Below, piece after piece: positions 8,907-18,059 of a DNA stretch of 64,000 nucleotides. The notes under the pieces were generated by a model. The model was not told where the DNA came from. It did no database searches and worked only from the letters and a program-made list of their open reading frames with translations. Positions within the stretch are counted from its first letter, which is position 1, and each line of letters begins with the position of its first letter. The stretch is from Flagellimonas aquimarina. Lineage in GTDB: Bacteria > Bacteroidota > Bacteroidia > Flavobacteriales > Flavobacteriaceae. The position numbers and the translations under genes are program-made. The stretch lies in NCBI RefSeq assembly GCF_003149745.1, contig NZ_QGEG01000004.1, forward strand, positions 172,959 through 236,958, written 5' to 3'.

Positions 8907-8923
8907 CAAATTAAAACGGGGAC

Positions 8924-9466
8924 ATGGAAAAAGACAAGTATCGCAACAAGGAAGTTCTGCTAGGAGACCTAAGGGAAGGCGTTATGCCTGCTTTTACCCA
9001 TGTTTTTAATTGTTACTTTAACGAGTTGAACAGCTATATTTCTGTAATATGCGGAAATCAAGTAATGGCCCAAGAGATTGTGCAGCAAACCTTCGTTAAA
9101 TTTTGGGATAAGCGTAAAAACCTGATCATAAAGGACAACATTAAACGCTACCTGTTTAGGATGGCTTACAACCTTTACAAAGATTTGCAAAAACAGAGCG
9201 TAAAAGAGCTGGCTCTGATACAAGAACTGCAATATGCGGCAATAGCTGGTCTTATTGAAAAAGACCCCGAAGATACAGAACGGAAAATGCAGCTTTTAAA
9301 TCAAGAAATTGATAAACTGCCAAAAAAGTGCAAAACTGTGTTTCTACTCGCAAAAAAGGAGGGACTTTCATATAAGGAAATTGCAGAAAGACTTAACATT
9401 TCAATAAAAACAGTAGAAGTACATATGTCTAAAGCAATGCTTAGATTAAAGAATACGCTCACCTGA
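8924..9466 (+). CDS. ECF RNA polymerase sigma factor (FecI type)
   Basis: Alternative sigma factor for the downstream SusCD genes. The 180 residues show region 2 (about 22-90: FNCYFNELNSYISVICGNQVMAQEIVQQTFVKFWDKR) and region 4 with a helix-turn-helix (about 125-178: LPKKCKTVFLLAKKEGLSYKEIAERLNISIKTVEVHMSKAMLRLK). Bacteroidota FecI-type factors are held by a FecR anti-sigma factor and released when the cognate SusC-type receptor is loaded; the FecR gene follows at 9595. Unusually, it starts only 17 bases after the NTF2-like gene, so upstream transcription can reach it. Confidence 0.93.
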   Translation: MEKDKYRNKEVLLGDLREGVMPAFTHVFNCYFNELNSYISVICGNQVMAQEIVQQTFVKFWDKRKNLIIKDNIKRYLFRMAYNLYKDLQKQSVKELALIQELQYAAIAGLIEKDPEDTERKMQLLNQEIDKLPKKCKTVFLLAKKEGLSYKEIAERLNISIKTVEVHMSKAMLRLKNTLT

Positions 9467-9544
9467 TCATAGTACTTTTCTTTCATTGCGACACTATTTT
9501 ACGATTTATTCAAGGTTTTTCGAAAAAAGAAGAATAAAAAGTAA

Positions 9545-9569
9545 GGGTAGCCCTCTTTTTTTTAGTCTA
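9545..9569 (+). promoter_or_regulatory. Candidate ECF-sigma promoter (or short terminator) upstream of fecR
   Basis: GGGTA (9545-9549) and GTCTA (9565-9569) are separated by 15 bases that include a T8 run, 25 bases before the FecR start. ECF sigma factors usually recognise a GGA/GGG-type -35 and a GTC-type -10 element with about 16 bases between, so this fits an autoregulated promoter for fecR-susCD. The same bases also form a very short AGGG-TAG-CCCT stem followed by CTTTTTTTT, so a weak terminator or attenuator is an alternative reading. Confidence 0.4.
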
Positions 9570-9594
9570 ATCTTAAGAAAACACTAAATGATCA

Positions 9595-10743
9595 ATGAAT
9601 AGTAAAATTGATATCATCATTTCAAAATTTCTTGATGATGAGGCTTCGGAAGCTGAAAAAGCTTTTTTAATTGAATGGACCCAGACTCCAGAGAATAGGG
9701 CCTATTTTGAAGATTTCATTAAAACGGAGATTTGGGTCAAGTATAGCTTTAACGCATCAGATGTTGAGAAGCACCTTTCCATGTTATCTATTGTAACCAG
9801 GTCAAAAAGAAAAAAAACGCACTTAACCATCTTAAAGTACGCAGCGTTGTTTATCGCAATTTTTACCTCTGCGGCATTTATATACTTTTCAAAAGATGGG
9901 TCAGATTTTCAGGTTCTGGACCAGAATACCATTTCATTGGAGATTAATAATGGTTCTTCACGATACTTTTCTCTTGAAGACTATTCTGGTTTCACCTTAA
10001 AAGATAAAGCTGTAGCACTTAAAACAAATGGAGTGCTAGAGTATTTGGCCAATAGTAAACAAGAAAAAGAATCCAACAATATTGAATACCATACAATCAA
10101 TGTACCCTATGGAAAAACATTCAAGGTCAATTTCGCTGATGGTACACAGGTGCATTTAAATTCCGGATCAAAATTGACATACCCTAAAAACTTTAATGGG
10201 TCTGATTTAAGGGAAGTGTCACTAGTTGGTGAAGCCTATTTTAAGGTAGCCAAGGCAAATGTTCCATTCCAAGTAAATGTGGAAGGTTTGTCAACCAAGG
10301 TGTTGGGAACAGAATTTAACGTTTCGGCATATCAAGATGAGATATTCAAAGAGGTAATCCTAGTAGAAGGGTCGGTTCAAGTGTTTCAGAACTATAAAGG
10401 AAAAGGTACATCAGCACCAAAGCTTATGGTACCGAGTCAGAGAGCCATTGGGAAAAACGCCGATATCGATTTAATTATTGAAAATGTAGACATCGCAAAC
10501 CATATTGCCTGGATGGATGGTGTTCTGGTGTTTGAAAATGAGAACCTGCCAGGTATTATTAAAATTTTAGAGCGAAGATTCAATATTGATATCAAGAACA
10601 ATTACGAAAGACTTGATGAGATGAGATACAGTGGAAGATTCAAGAACGAAAATATTGACGAGATCCTTAAGACCATGCAAGCGCATACGAACTTTTCATA
10701 CACATTGAAAGGGAACATCCTGAAAATTGATAAACCGAACTAA
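9595..10743 (+). CDS. FecR family anti-sigma factor
   Basis: Inner-membrane anti-sigma factor that receives a signal from the SusC receptor and controls the ECF sigma factor encoded just before it. The 382 residues show the expected order: a cytoplasmic N-terminal anti-sigma region (1-75, KFLDDEASEAEKAFLIEWTQ), one membrane helix (about 77-99), a periplasmic FecR domain (about 160-265, GKTFKVNFADGTQVHLNSGSKLTYP and VSLVGEAYFKVA) and a C-terminal DUF4974 region (about 308-380, VFENENLPGIIKILERRFNIDI). The DUF4974 part is the usual partner for the STN domain of SusC, which the next gene does carry. Gap to susC is 63 bases with no terminator seen. Confidence 0.95.
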   Translation: MNSKIDIIISKFLDDEASEAEKAFLIEWTQTPENRAYFEDFIKTEIWVKYSFNASDVEKHLSMLSIVTRSKRKKTHLTILKYAALFIAIFTSAAFIYFSKDGSDFQVLDQNTISLEINNGSSRYFSLEDYSGFTLKDKAVALKTNGVLEYLANSKQEKESNNIEYHTINVPYGKTFKVNFADGTQVHLNSGSKLTYPKNFNGSDLREVSLVGEAYFKVAKANVPFQVNVEGLSTKVLGTEFNVSAYQDEIFKEVILVEGSVQVFQNYKGKGTSAPKLMVPSQRAIGKNADIDLIIENVDIANHIAWMDGVLVFENENLPGIIKILERRFNIDIKNNYERLDEMRYSGRFKNENIDEILKTMQAHTNFSYTLKGNILKIDKPN

Positions 10744-10806
10744 AAAAAAGCCTATGGATTAAAAAATGAGCTATTCAAAATTAATGCTAACTAAAATTAA
10801 ACCTAG

Positions 10807-13800
10807 ATGAAAAATTATTTAATAACTCCCAAAACCAGCTGGTTACTAAAGGCATGCTTCCTTTGTATGGCCATGCTTTGTTTTGCTCATGTAGAAGCTG
10901 CTACATGTGAACAAAATGATATGGTTACCGCAAATTTTGAAAATATTGAATTAAAAAAGGTCTTTGAAAAAATAACCCAATCCAATGGTTATAATTTCTT
11001 CTATGAGGCTTCGGAAATCAATATTGACAAAAGAGTTTCCATAAGTGTGACTAATACCTGTATCGACAAATTTTTACAGGAACTGTTTTCGGACATGGAT
11101 TTGAATCATCAAATTGTCGCAAAACAGATTGTTATCAAACCTAAAAAGGTTTCAACCAAAAACGAGAAAATAAAAGAAAAGTCCATTGAAAAACAACAGG
11201 CCACCATTACCGGTACAGTGCTGGATGATAATGGCGTTCCTTTACTTGGAGCGACAATTGCGGTTAAAGGCACCAATGTTGGGACCATTACCGATTTTGA
11301 TGGAAAATTTGAACTTTCAATACCAGAAGGAGCTACAACCTTAACCGTATCCTATATTGGTTTTAGATCAAAAGATGTTGAAATTGGATCTAATACCAAC
11401 CTCACTATTAATTTAGAACCAGATGCAGCACAATTGGATGAGGTAATTGTAGTTGGATATGGTACACTGGCTAAAAAGAGGGTAACTGGATCTGTTATAT
11501 CAATTGCGTCAGAAGCTATTGTCGAAGTACCTGCATTGTCTCCTGAGGCCGCAATAATTGGTCAAGTTGCCGGTGTACAAGTCCAAGAAGTGTCTGGAGA
11601 ACCAGGAGCTGCGCCAAACATAAGAGTTAGGGGTTCAGGTTCTATTTCCGCTGGTAATGACCCGCTATTTGTTATAGATGGTATTCCTATCTCTAGAAAT
11701 CTCACAACTTCAACAATAGGAGGCGTATCAAGAAGACGGGCCGCTTTTCAACCACCACCGGTAAACCCGTTGGCTACATTGAACCCTAACGACATTGAGT
11801 CCATCCAAGTACTTAAAGATGCATCCGCAGCGGCTATTTATGGTTCACGTGGTGGAAATGGAGTCCTTTTGATCACAACAAAAAAGGGATCTTCAACAGA
11901 AAAAGGAAGGTTTTCTTTTGATTCCTTTTTCAGCATTCAAAATGTGGCAAACGAAATTGATTTAATGAACGCACAAGAACTTATTGCTTTCACTACTGAT
12001 GCCAGAAACAACAATTATCTCTCATCGGTAGATGGAGCATCCATTAACGATCCTATTGGCGATGGAGATAGAGGTAATACTAATTTTGAATTACCGGAAT
12101 CGTTCATTAATTGGGACGGTACGGATACGGATTGGCAAGATGTGATTTTTCAAACGGGAATAACGCAGAGTTATAATTTTTCCTATGCATCTCCAATACA
12201 GAACAAAACGAGCTTTTTTGCTTCCGCCAGTTATTTTAGTCAGGAGGGGATTTTAGATAAATCCAATTTTGACAGGTATAACATGATGCTGAATTTAAAT
12301 TCTCAATTGACGGATAAGCTAAATCTTGATTTAAGAGTTGCTCCAACGATAACTGAAAACCAAAGAGTTCCTGCTTCGGCTCCATACTTTGCGCGCCCTC
12401 CTGGGGTTGTTTATTCGGCAATAGTACATTCCCCAACCGTCGCTCCGTATAATGCAGATGGCACGGTCAATCAGTTGAACAACCAATCGTATTTGGGCGG
12501 AGGTACTACCACTGCAAGTAATCCTTTGGCCATTTTAAATGCAATAGATGACGAAATTTTTCAATTTCAAACTCGAGCTTCGTTAGCCTTGTCTTATGAC
12601 ATTTTACCTGAGCTTACATTTAGAACTTTTGGAGGAACCTATATAAACCTGTTCAATCAAGATTTCTTTAGGGGAAACACACTTTTGTACAGAAATGCGA
12701 GTGAAGGTGAATCATATGCCCAAGCAACATCTTCTACCGAGACGAACTGGGTTTGGGAAAATACATTGAACTGGGAAAAGGAGTTTGGTGATCACTTCTT
12801 TAATGCAGTTTTAGGATATACCGCTCAAAGAGACAATATTACCATAAAGGAAGTATTGGCGGATAACTTTCCAGACGATTTAGTCACTACCATCAGTGGA
12901 GGTCAGGTATTTGCGGGTAATTCAATTCAAGAACAATGGACACTTGCTTCAGCACTGTTCAGAATGAATTATAGTTACAAGGACAAATACTTGTTTACAG
13001 GTACCATTCGTTCAGATAAGTCTTCGCGTTTTGGTTCTAATAACCAAACTGGTTATTTTCCATCATTTTCTGCAGGATGGCGTTTGAATGAAGAAGATAT
13101 TTTTAATTCAATAGAAGCCATTTCTGAACTTAAACTTAGATTTAGCTGGGGAGAAACAGGGAATTTTGAAATACCTAATTATGGTGCAATAGGCCTACTT
13201 TCTCCAGACAACTACAATTTAGGTGGAAATGAAATAAATGGTTTGGTACAATCCACAATTCCCAATCCTGAATTGACTTGGGAAAAATCACAACAAACTA
13301 ATATTGGACTGGAATTGGGCTTGTTTGATAATAGAGTGTTCTTGTTAGCAGACTATTACAATACCAAAACTTCAGACTTGTTGTTGAATGTTAGTATATC
13401 TGGAGTGTCCGGTTTTCAAACAACCTTGCAGAACCTAGGAGAAGTTGAAAACAAAGGATTTGAAATTGCTTTGAGGACAAAGAATTTTGTTGGCGATTTT
13501 ACATGGGATACGGACTTTAACCTTTCCACGAATAAAAATGAGGTAATATCATTAAATGAAAATAATGAGCCTATTTTCTCTGCAGGTAGTGCGGGGGTAA
13601 GGCATGTCACTAGGGTAGGTGATCCAATTGGAAGTTATTTTGGTTATGTTGTTGACGGTATTTATCAAAGTCAAGCAGAAATTGATGCCGCTCCAGTTGA
13701 CACGCAAGCACCAGATGCTTCTCCGGGAGATTTTAGATTTAAGGATGTAGATGGTGACGGTGAAATAACCCCAGATGATAGAACTGTTACCGGTAGTTAT

Positions 13801-14316
13801 TTTCCTGATTTTACTTGGGGTATCAATAACAGGTTTACGTTTAAAGGATTGGATTTCAGCTTTCTTATTCAAGGAGTAGAAGGGAATGAAATTTTGAACC
13901 TTACTTCTAGGCACTTGAAAAATGGAGAGGCAAACTTTAATTCCTATGCTGTTTTTAATAATAGGTGGCGTTCAGCTTCAGAGCCAGGAAATGGAAGTAT
14001 TCCAAGAGCGGATAGACAAACCGGAAACCATGGTAATAACAATAGGCCTTCTTCATTTCAAGTAGAGGATGGCTCTTTTATTCGATTACGAAATGTTACC
14101 TTAGGATATTCATTACCTACAGATAAACTTTTTGGGAATAGTATCAACAGATTAAGGTTTTACGTTACTGGAACCAATTTGTTTACGATTACAGATTACT
14201 TAGGGTATAACCCAGAGGTCAGTAATATTTCTAACAATAGTTTAACCCCAGGAGAAGATTATGGAGCTTATCCGTTGACCAAATCCATTACAATGGGTGT
14301 CAATCTGACCTTTTAA
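10807..14316 (+). CDS. SusC/RagA-type TonB-linked outer-membrane transporter with STN signalling domain
   Basis: Outer-membrane importer for oligosaccharides or glycoconjugates powered by TonB. It is 1169 residues. Order: signal peptide (about 1-31), secretin/TonB short N-terminal STN domain (about 43-98, FENIELKKVFEKITQSNGYNFFYE), carboxypeptidase-regulatory beta domain (about 132-205), TonB-box region DEVIVVGYGTLAKKRVTGSV, plug domain with SAAAIYGSRGGNGVLLITTKKG, then a beta barrel ending in a terminal phenylalanine. The STN domain marks it as a transducer that signals through the adjacent FecR to the ECF sigma factor. SusD follows after 16 bases. The substrate is not evident from the sequence; the neighbouring enzymes suggest a modified or amino-bearing glycan. 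Confidence 0.97.
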   Translation: MKNYLITPKTSWLLKACFLCMAMLCFAHVEAATCEQNDMVTANFENIELKKVFEKITQSNGYNFFYEASEINIDKRVSISVTNTCIDKFLQELFSDMDLNHQIVAKQIVIKPKKVSTKNEKIKEKSIEKQQATITGTVLDDNGVPLLGATIAVKGTNVGTITDFDGKFELSIPEGATTLTVSYIGFRSKDVEIGSNTNLTINLEPDAAQLDEVIVVGYGTLAKKRVTGSVISIASEAIVEVPALSPEAAIIGQVAGVQVQEVSGEPGAAPNIRVRGSGSISAGNDPLFVIDGIPISRNLTTSTIGGVSRRRAAFQPPPVNPLATLNPNDIESIQVLKDASAAAIYGSRGGNGVLLITTKKGSSTEKGRFSFDSFFSIQNVANEIDLMNAQELIAFTTDARNNNYLSSVDGASINDPIGDGDRGNTNFELPESFINWDGTDTDWQDVIFQTGITQSYNFSYASPIQNKTSFFASASYFSQEGILDKSNFDRYNMMLNLNSQLTDKLNLDLRVAPTITENQRVPASAPYFARPPGVVYSAIVHSPTVAPYNADGTVNQLNNQSYLGGGTTTASNPLAILNAIDDEIFQFQTRASLALSYDILPELTFRTFGGTYINLFNQDFFRGNTLLYRNASEGESYAQATSSTETNWVWENTLNWEKEFGDHFFNAVLGYTAQRDNITIKEVLADNFPDDLVTTISGGQVFAGNSIQEQWTLASALFRMNYSYKDKYLFTGTIRSDKSSRFGSNNQTGYFPSFSAGWRLNEEDIFNSIEAISELKLRFSWGETGNFEIPNYGAIGLLSPDNYNLGGNEINGLVQSTIPNPELTWEKSQQTNIGLELGLFDNRVFLLADYYNTKTSDLLLNVSISGVSGFQTTLQNLGEVENKGFEIALRTKNFVGDFTWDTDFNLSTNKNEVISLNENNEPIFSAGSAGVRHVTRVGDPIGSYFGYVVDGIYQSQAEIDAAPVDTQAPDASPGDFRFKDVDGDGEITPDDRTVTGSYFPDFTWGINNRFTFKGLDFSFLIQGVEGNEILNLTSRHLKNGEANFNSYAVFNNRWRSASEPGNGSIPRADRQTGNHGNNNRPSSFQVEDGSFIRLRNVTLGYSLPTDKLFGNSINRLRFYVTGTNLFTITDYLGYNPEVSNISNNSLTPGEDYGAYPLTKSITMGVNLTF

Positions 14317-14332
14317 TTTAAAACTGTAAAAG

Positions 14333-15730
14333 ATGAAAAAAATAATCATAATACTAATAACGCTGTGTATTACATCAGCTTGTAGTGAGGACTTTACGGA
14401 ATTAGCACCAATTTCAAATCGAAATGAAGCTGACTTCTTCAACACAGCCGATGACTTTGTTGCATCTCTTAACGCGAGTTATGCAGGATTGCAAGAGCCA
14501 GGAGTTTACGGAAGAGCGTATTGGACCATGTTTGAAATGCGTTCCGATAATACGGATCAAGGCCCAGATGCTACGGGTTTGGCAAGACAGTTTACCGAGA
14601 TCAATGCATTTACGGAAGATCCCTTGAATGAACAGGTAGATATTGCCTGGGGAGGTTCCTATAGGGTAATTGCCAATTGCAATGTTATTTTGGATCGGAT
14701 AGAGCCGATAGAAATAGATGCTTCTTTGAAGAATAGAATTATTGGTGAAGCCATTTTTCTTAGATCCTTAATGTATTACCACTTGGCAGTTGCCTTTGGT
14801 AACATTCCGCTGCAACTAACCCCGTTTGTACCTGGTGACGAGCTTGTTCAAGTAGATGCAAATACAATCTATGCACAATTGGTCACAGACCTTGCAACTG
14901 CAGAAGCCAATCTACCGGTTTCACATTCTTCCAGCGATGTGGGTAGGGCCACAAAAGGAGCTGCTGCAACACTATTGGCAAAAGTGTTATTGACAATAGG
15001 GCAGGATTCGGATGCAGCAACTGTATTGCGCAGGATCATTAGCGATTACAATTATGCATTAGTACCAAATTATGCGGATTTATGGGGCGCTTCAAATGAA
15101 AATAATGTTGAATCAATTTTTGAAGTACAGTTCATAAGCGGAGGTATTGGCCAAGGGAGTGCATTTACAAATGATTTCTCACCAAGTTCAGATTTGCAAA
15201 CAGGACAGGGTTTTGGAAGAAATAGACCAACTGCAACCTTGGAAAATGCATATGAGGTAGGTGATTTAAGGTTTGAACCCTCTATGGGAACCGAATGGAT
15301 CAATGTAGATGCAGAAGTTGTAGTTCAGAACTATGTTAGAAAGTATGAAAGTGATCCACCTACTGAAAATGATTCAGACGTGAACTTTGTAGTCTTCAGA
15401 TATGCAGATGTATTGTTAATGCTTGCAGAAGCGCTAGGAGAGACCACAGAGAGTTACGGATTAATAAATCAGGTGCGGACCAGGGCAGGATTGGGCAATA
15501 TAGATGCAGCTACTCCTGGTACTTTTGAAGAAAAACTTTTGAATGAAAGACAGGTTGAACTTGCTTTTGAAAATCATCGTTGGCCAGATCTAAAAAGATT
15601 TGGGGTCGTTGCCCAAAAATTGTTGGAGGCAGAACCGGATGTTATTGAAGCAAGTGCAATAAGAAACTTGTTCTTTATCCCACAAAGGGAAATGGATATT
15701 AATACCAATTTCATACAGAATGACGATTAA
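14333..15730 (+). CDS. SusD/RagB family surface glycan-binding lipoprotein
   Basis: Surface lipoprotein that forms the lid over the SusC pore and binds the ligand. The 465 residues begin with a lipoprotein signal peptide (ITSACSED; the lipid cysteine is at residue 17), then the SusD N-terminal pattern FTELAPISNRNEADFFNTADDFVASLNASYAGLQ, TPR-like helices with EAIFLRSLMYYHLAVAFGNIPLQ, and the C-terminal LAEALGE...LLNERQVELAFENHRWPDLKRFG motif that closes SusD proteins. Somewhat short for SusD but complete. It follows susC by 16 bases. A long-range inverted repeat lies just after the stop and may separate the SusCD messages from the enzymes downstream. Confidence 0.97.
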   Translation: MKKIIIILITLCITSACSEDFTELAPISNRNEADFFNTADDFVASLNASYAGLQEPGVYGRAYWTMFEMRSDNTDQGPDATGLARQFTEINAFTEDPLNEQVDIAWGGSYRVIANCNVILDRIEPIEIDASLKNRIIGEAIFLRSLMYYHLAVAFGNIPLQLTPFVPGDELVQVDANTIYAQLVTDLATAEANLPVSHSSSDVGRATKGAAATLLAKVLLTIGQDSDAATVLRRIISDYNYALVPNYADLWGASNENNVESIFEVQFISGGIGQGSAFTNDFSPSSDLQTGQGFGRNRPTATLENAYEVGDLRFEPSMGTEWINVDAEVVVQNYVRKYESDPPTENDSDVNFVVFRYADVLLMLAEALGETTESYGLINQVRTRAGLGNIDAATPGTFEEKLLNERQVELAFENHRWPDLKRFGVVAQKLLEAEPDVIEASAIRNLFFIPQREMDINTNFIQNDD

Positions 15731-15741
15731 TTTTAAGTTTG

Positions 15742-15820
15742 TTATTTGAGTTTGTTTAGTTATCCCCGGTATCAGAGTTTACCTGCTTATGTTTATTGTT
15801 AAAATTTTGAACTCAAATAA
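15742..15820. repeat. 11-bp perfect inverted repeat between SusD and the PIG-L gene
   Basis: TTATTTGAGTT (15742-15752) and AACTCAAATAA (15810-15820) are perfect reverse complements separated by 57 bases, beginning 12 bases after the SusD stop. No T-run follows the second arm, so it is not a standard intrinsic terminator. It may act as an RNA stem that stabilises the susCD transcript or tunes expression of the downstream enzymes. Function is inference. Confidence 0.4.
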
Positions 15821-15873
15821 GTAATTTGTACTATAAATTATCAGTATAAAACATTTAAATAAAGAACTATAAA

Positions 15874-16758
15874 ATGAAAAATATATTATTGATTATATGC
15901 TTGTGTATAGGATTTTTAGTCCAAGCGCAGGAAAAAAAAGTATTGAATATCATTGCCATTGGAGCCCATCCGGATGATTGCGATTCTAAGTTTGGAGGAA
16001 CGGCCGCACTATTTGCCAAAATGGGGCATAAAGTGAAGTTTGTGGCATTGACCAATGGAGATGCAGGGCATCAAAATATGGGCGGAGGTGTACTAGGTAA
16101 ACGAAGACGTGCCGAGGCAAAAAAGGCAGCCGAGATTTTGGGCATTGAATATGATGTATTGGACAACCACGATGCGGAGTTGATTCCAACACTTAATGTT
16201 AGGCATCAAGTGATCAGAAAAATCCGTGAGTGGAATGCTGATATTGTTTTGGGTCTGCGGCCAAACGATTACCATCCTGATCATAGAAATGCGGGTATTG
16301 CCGTTCAAGACGCTGCATACTTGGTAATAGTGCCCAATGTTACTCCAGATACTCCACCTTTAAAAAAGAACCCCGTTTTCATTTATATGAAGGATAATTT
16401 TCAAAAACCATATCCATTTTCAAAAGATATAGCGGTGGTTGTTGATGAAGTTATAGATACAAAGGTAAAAGCTTTGGCTGCGCATGATTCCCAAATGTTC
16501 GAATGGCTGCCATGGGTGAGCGGTGCAGATATGAGTCAAGTTCCAACTGGTGAAGCTGAGCGAATTAATTGGCTTAAACAAAGATGGGCCAGAGAAAAAA
16601 CTTGGGATGCAACAGAAGCAAGTGCAATAAAAAAATGGTACCCAAATATGACTGCTTCCAATGCCAAACATGTTGAATTCTTTGAAATATGCGAATATGG
16701 AAAACAACCAACGGATGAGGAAATAAAAGAACTCTTTCCTATGCTAGGTAAAAAATAA
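15874..16758 (+). CDS. Secreted PIG-L family N-deacetylase
   Basis: Zinc-dependent amide hydrolase of the PIG-L/LmbE family, which typically removes an N-acetyl group from a GlcNAc-containing substrate. The 294 residues start with a signal peptide (about 1-18, FLVQAQ), so it probably acts in the periplasm. The metal-binding motif GAHPDDCDSKFGG begins at residue 30 (H32, D34, D35 region), and the second conserved motif YHPDHRNAG lies near residue 133. It is the first gene after SusD and precedes the MFS permease by 27 bases. Together they suggest that an N-acetylated amino sugar is part of the imported substrate. BshB and MshB are cytoplasmic members of the same family, but this one is exported. 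Confidence 0.88.
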   Translation: MKNILLIICLCIGFLVQAQEKKVLNIIAIGAHPDDCDSKFGGTAALFAKMGHKVKFVALTNGDAGHQNMGGGVLGKRRRAEAKKAAEILGIEYDVLDNHDAELIPTLNVRHQVIRKIREWNADIVLGLRPNDYHPDHRNAGIAVQDAAYLVIVPNVTPDTPPLKKNPVFIYMKDNFQKPYPFSKDIAVVVDEVIDTKVKALAAHDSQMFEWLPWVSGADMSQVPTGEAERINWLKQRWAREKTWDATEASAIKKWYPNMTASNAKHVEFFEICEYGKQPTDEEIKELFPMLGKK

Positions 16759-16785
16759 TTTCAACCAATTAAACCAACAGCACCA

Positions 16786-18051
16786 ATGGCCAGTGAAAAA
16801 ACAACCTCAAAAAGATATTACCATATTATAGCTTTGGTAATGCTGATATTTTTTGTAATATCTTTTATAACCAACATACTAAATTCTATAATTGTTGATG
16901 TAAAGAACAGCTTTGACCTTAGTCTAACGCTGACAGGATTATTGCCCTTTGCTTTTTTTATCGCATATGGCGTAATGTCCATTCCCGCAGGGTTTTTATC
17001 CGAAAAGTTTAGTGATAAAACTTTGCTGTCATTGTCATTTCTTTTTATGGCATTGGCCTCAATAGGTTTTACTTTCTTTCCTAGTTATGTGGTATTTAGT
17101 ATAACACTGTTTGCACTGGGTTCTTGTATGGCAGTTTTACAGGTTATTATTAATCCAATGCTCAGGGTTGCCGGGGGAGAGGAACATTTTGCGTTCAACT
17201 CTGTTTTGGCGCAGTTGGTTTTTGGCTTGGCTTCTTTTTTAAGTCCTTTTTTGTACAAATACATAGTTGATACGGATTCGAATGAATTTGGATTTGCCGG
17301 TTATATAAGAGAATTGGTTCCTGAAGACTTACCATGGGTGGGGCTGTATATGATTTTTTCAATAATTGCTGTTATACTGTTGGCTGTTGTATTTTTTACA
17401 AAATATCCGAAATATGAAAAGAATGAAGACGAGGTAGCTGGTGATTCGAGTTCATATTTAAGTCTTTTAAAGAACAAATGGACCATACTGTTTTTCCTGG
17501 GGATTTTTTGCTATGTGGGAACCGAGCAAGGTGTAGGTAATTGGATATCGCAATTCCTTAACCAATATCACGGTTTAGATGCTCAGACAATCGGTGCGGA
17601 TACAGTAGCATATTTTTGGGCAATGTTAACGGTTGGTTGTTTACTGGGCCTACTGTTATTAAAAATTATGGATAGTAGAAAACTTCTGATTGGAGCCACA
17701 ACTATTACCATGGTTTTTTTGGTTCTGGCTCTTACAGGAAGTGCTAAAGTTGCTCTTTTTTCATTTCCAGCAATAGGTTTCTTTATCTCAGTAATGTGGT
17801 CGGTAATTTTTTCTCTAGCGCTTAACTCTGTTAAGGAAAATCATGGGTCGCTTTCAGGAATATTATGCACTGGAATTGCAGGTGGAGCAGTAATCCCATT
17901 TTTGGTGGGAGCTTTGGGTGAAATCTCAAGCCTTAAAACAGGAATGTTCTTTTTGCTCGTTCCCTTGGCTTTTGTATTATCCATTGGTTTCTGGGCAAAC
18001 CCTTTGGTTAACAATAAAACGATTCAATTAAAAGGTAAGCCAAACAAGTAA
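16786..18051 (+). CDS. MFS sugar permease, FucP/NagP-like
   Basis: Inner-membrane sugar:H+ symporter of the major facilitator superfamily. The 421 residues give about 12 membrane helices. The N-terminal half (FFVISFITNILNSIIVDVKNSFDLSLTLTGLLPFAFFIAYGVMSIPAGFLSEKF) is typical of the fucose/GlcNAc permease branch (FHS family). The gene lies between PIG-L (27-base gap) and the ROK kinase (8-base gap), which is the arrangement expected for uptake and phosphorylation of the same sugar. Substrate (GlcNAc, glucosamine, another hexosamine or a deoxysugar) cannot be decided from sequence alone. Confidence 0.85.
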   Translation: MASEKTTSKRYYHIIALVMLIFFVISFITNILNSIIVDVKNSFDLSLTLTGLLPFAFFIAYGVMSIPAGFLSEKFSDKTLLSLSFLFMALASIGFTFFPSYVVFSITLFALGSCMAVLQVIINPMLRVAGGEEHFAFNSVLAQLVFGLASFLSPFLYKYIVDTDSNEFGFAGYIRELVPEDLPWVGLYMIFSIIAVILLAVVFFTKYPKYEKNEDEVAGDSSSYLSLLKNKWTILFFLGIFCYVGTEQGVGNWISQFLNQYHGLDAQTIGADTVAYFWAMLTVGCLLGLLLLKIMDSRKLLIGATTITMVFLVLALTGSAKVALFSFPAIGFFISVMWSVIFSLALNSVKENHGSLSGILCTGIAGGAVIPFLVGALGEISSLKTGMFFLLVPLAFVLSIGFWANPLVNNKTIQLKGKPNK

Positions 18052-18059
18052 TTAAGATT

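Noticed and set aside
13552..13914. Reverse-strand open frame of 120 codons inside susC
   Set aside because: It lies wholly inside the SusC coding sequence and has no domain, ribosome binding site or context; it is a shadow frame.
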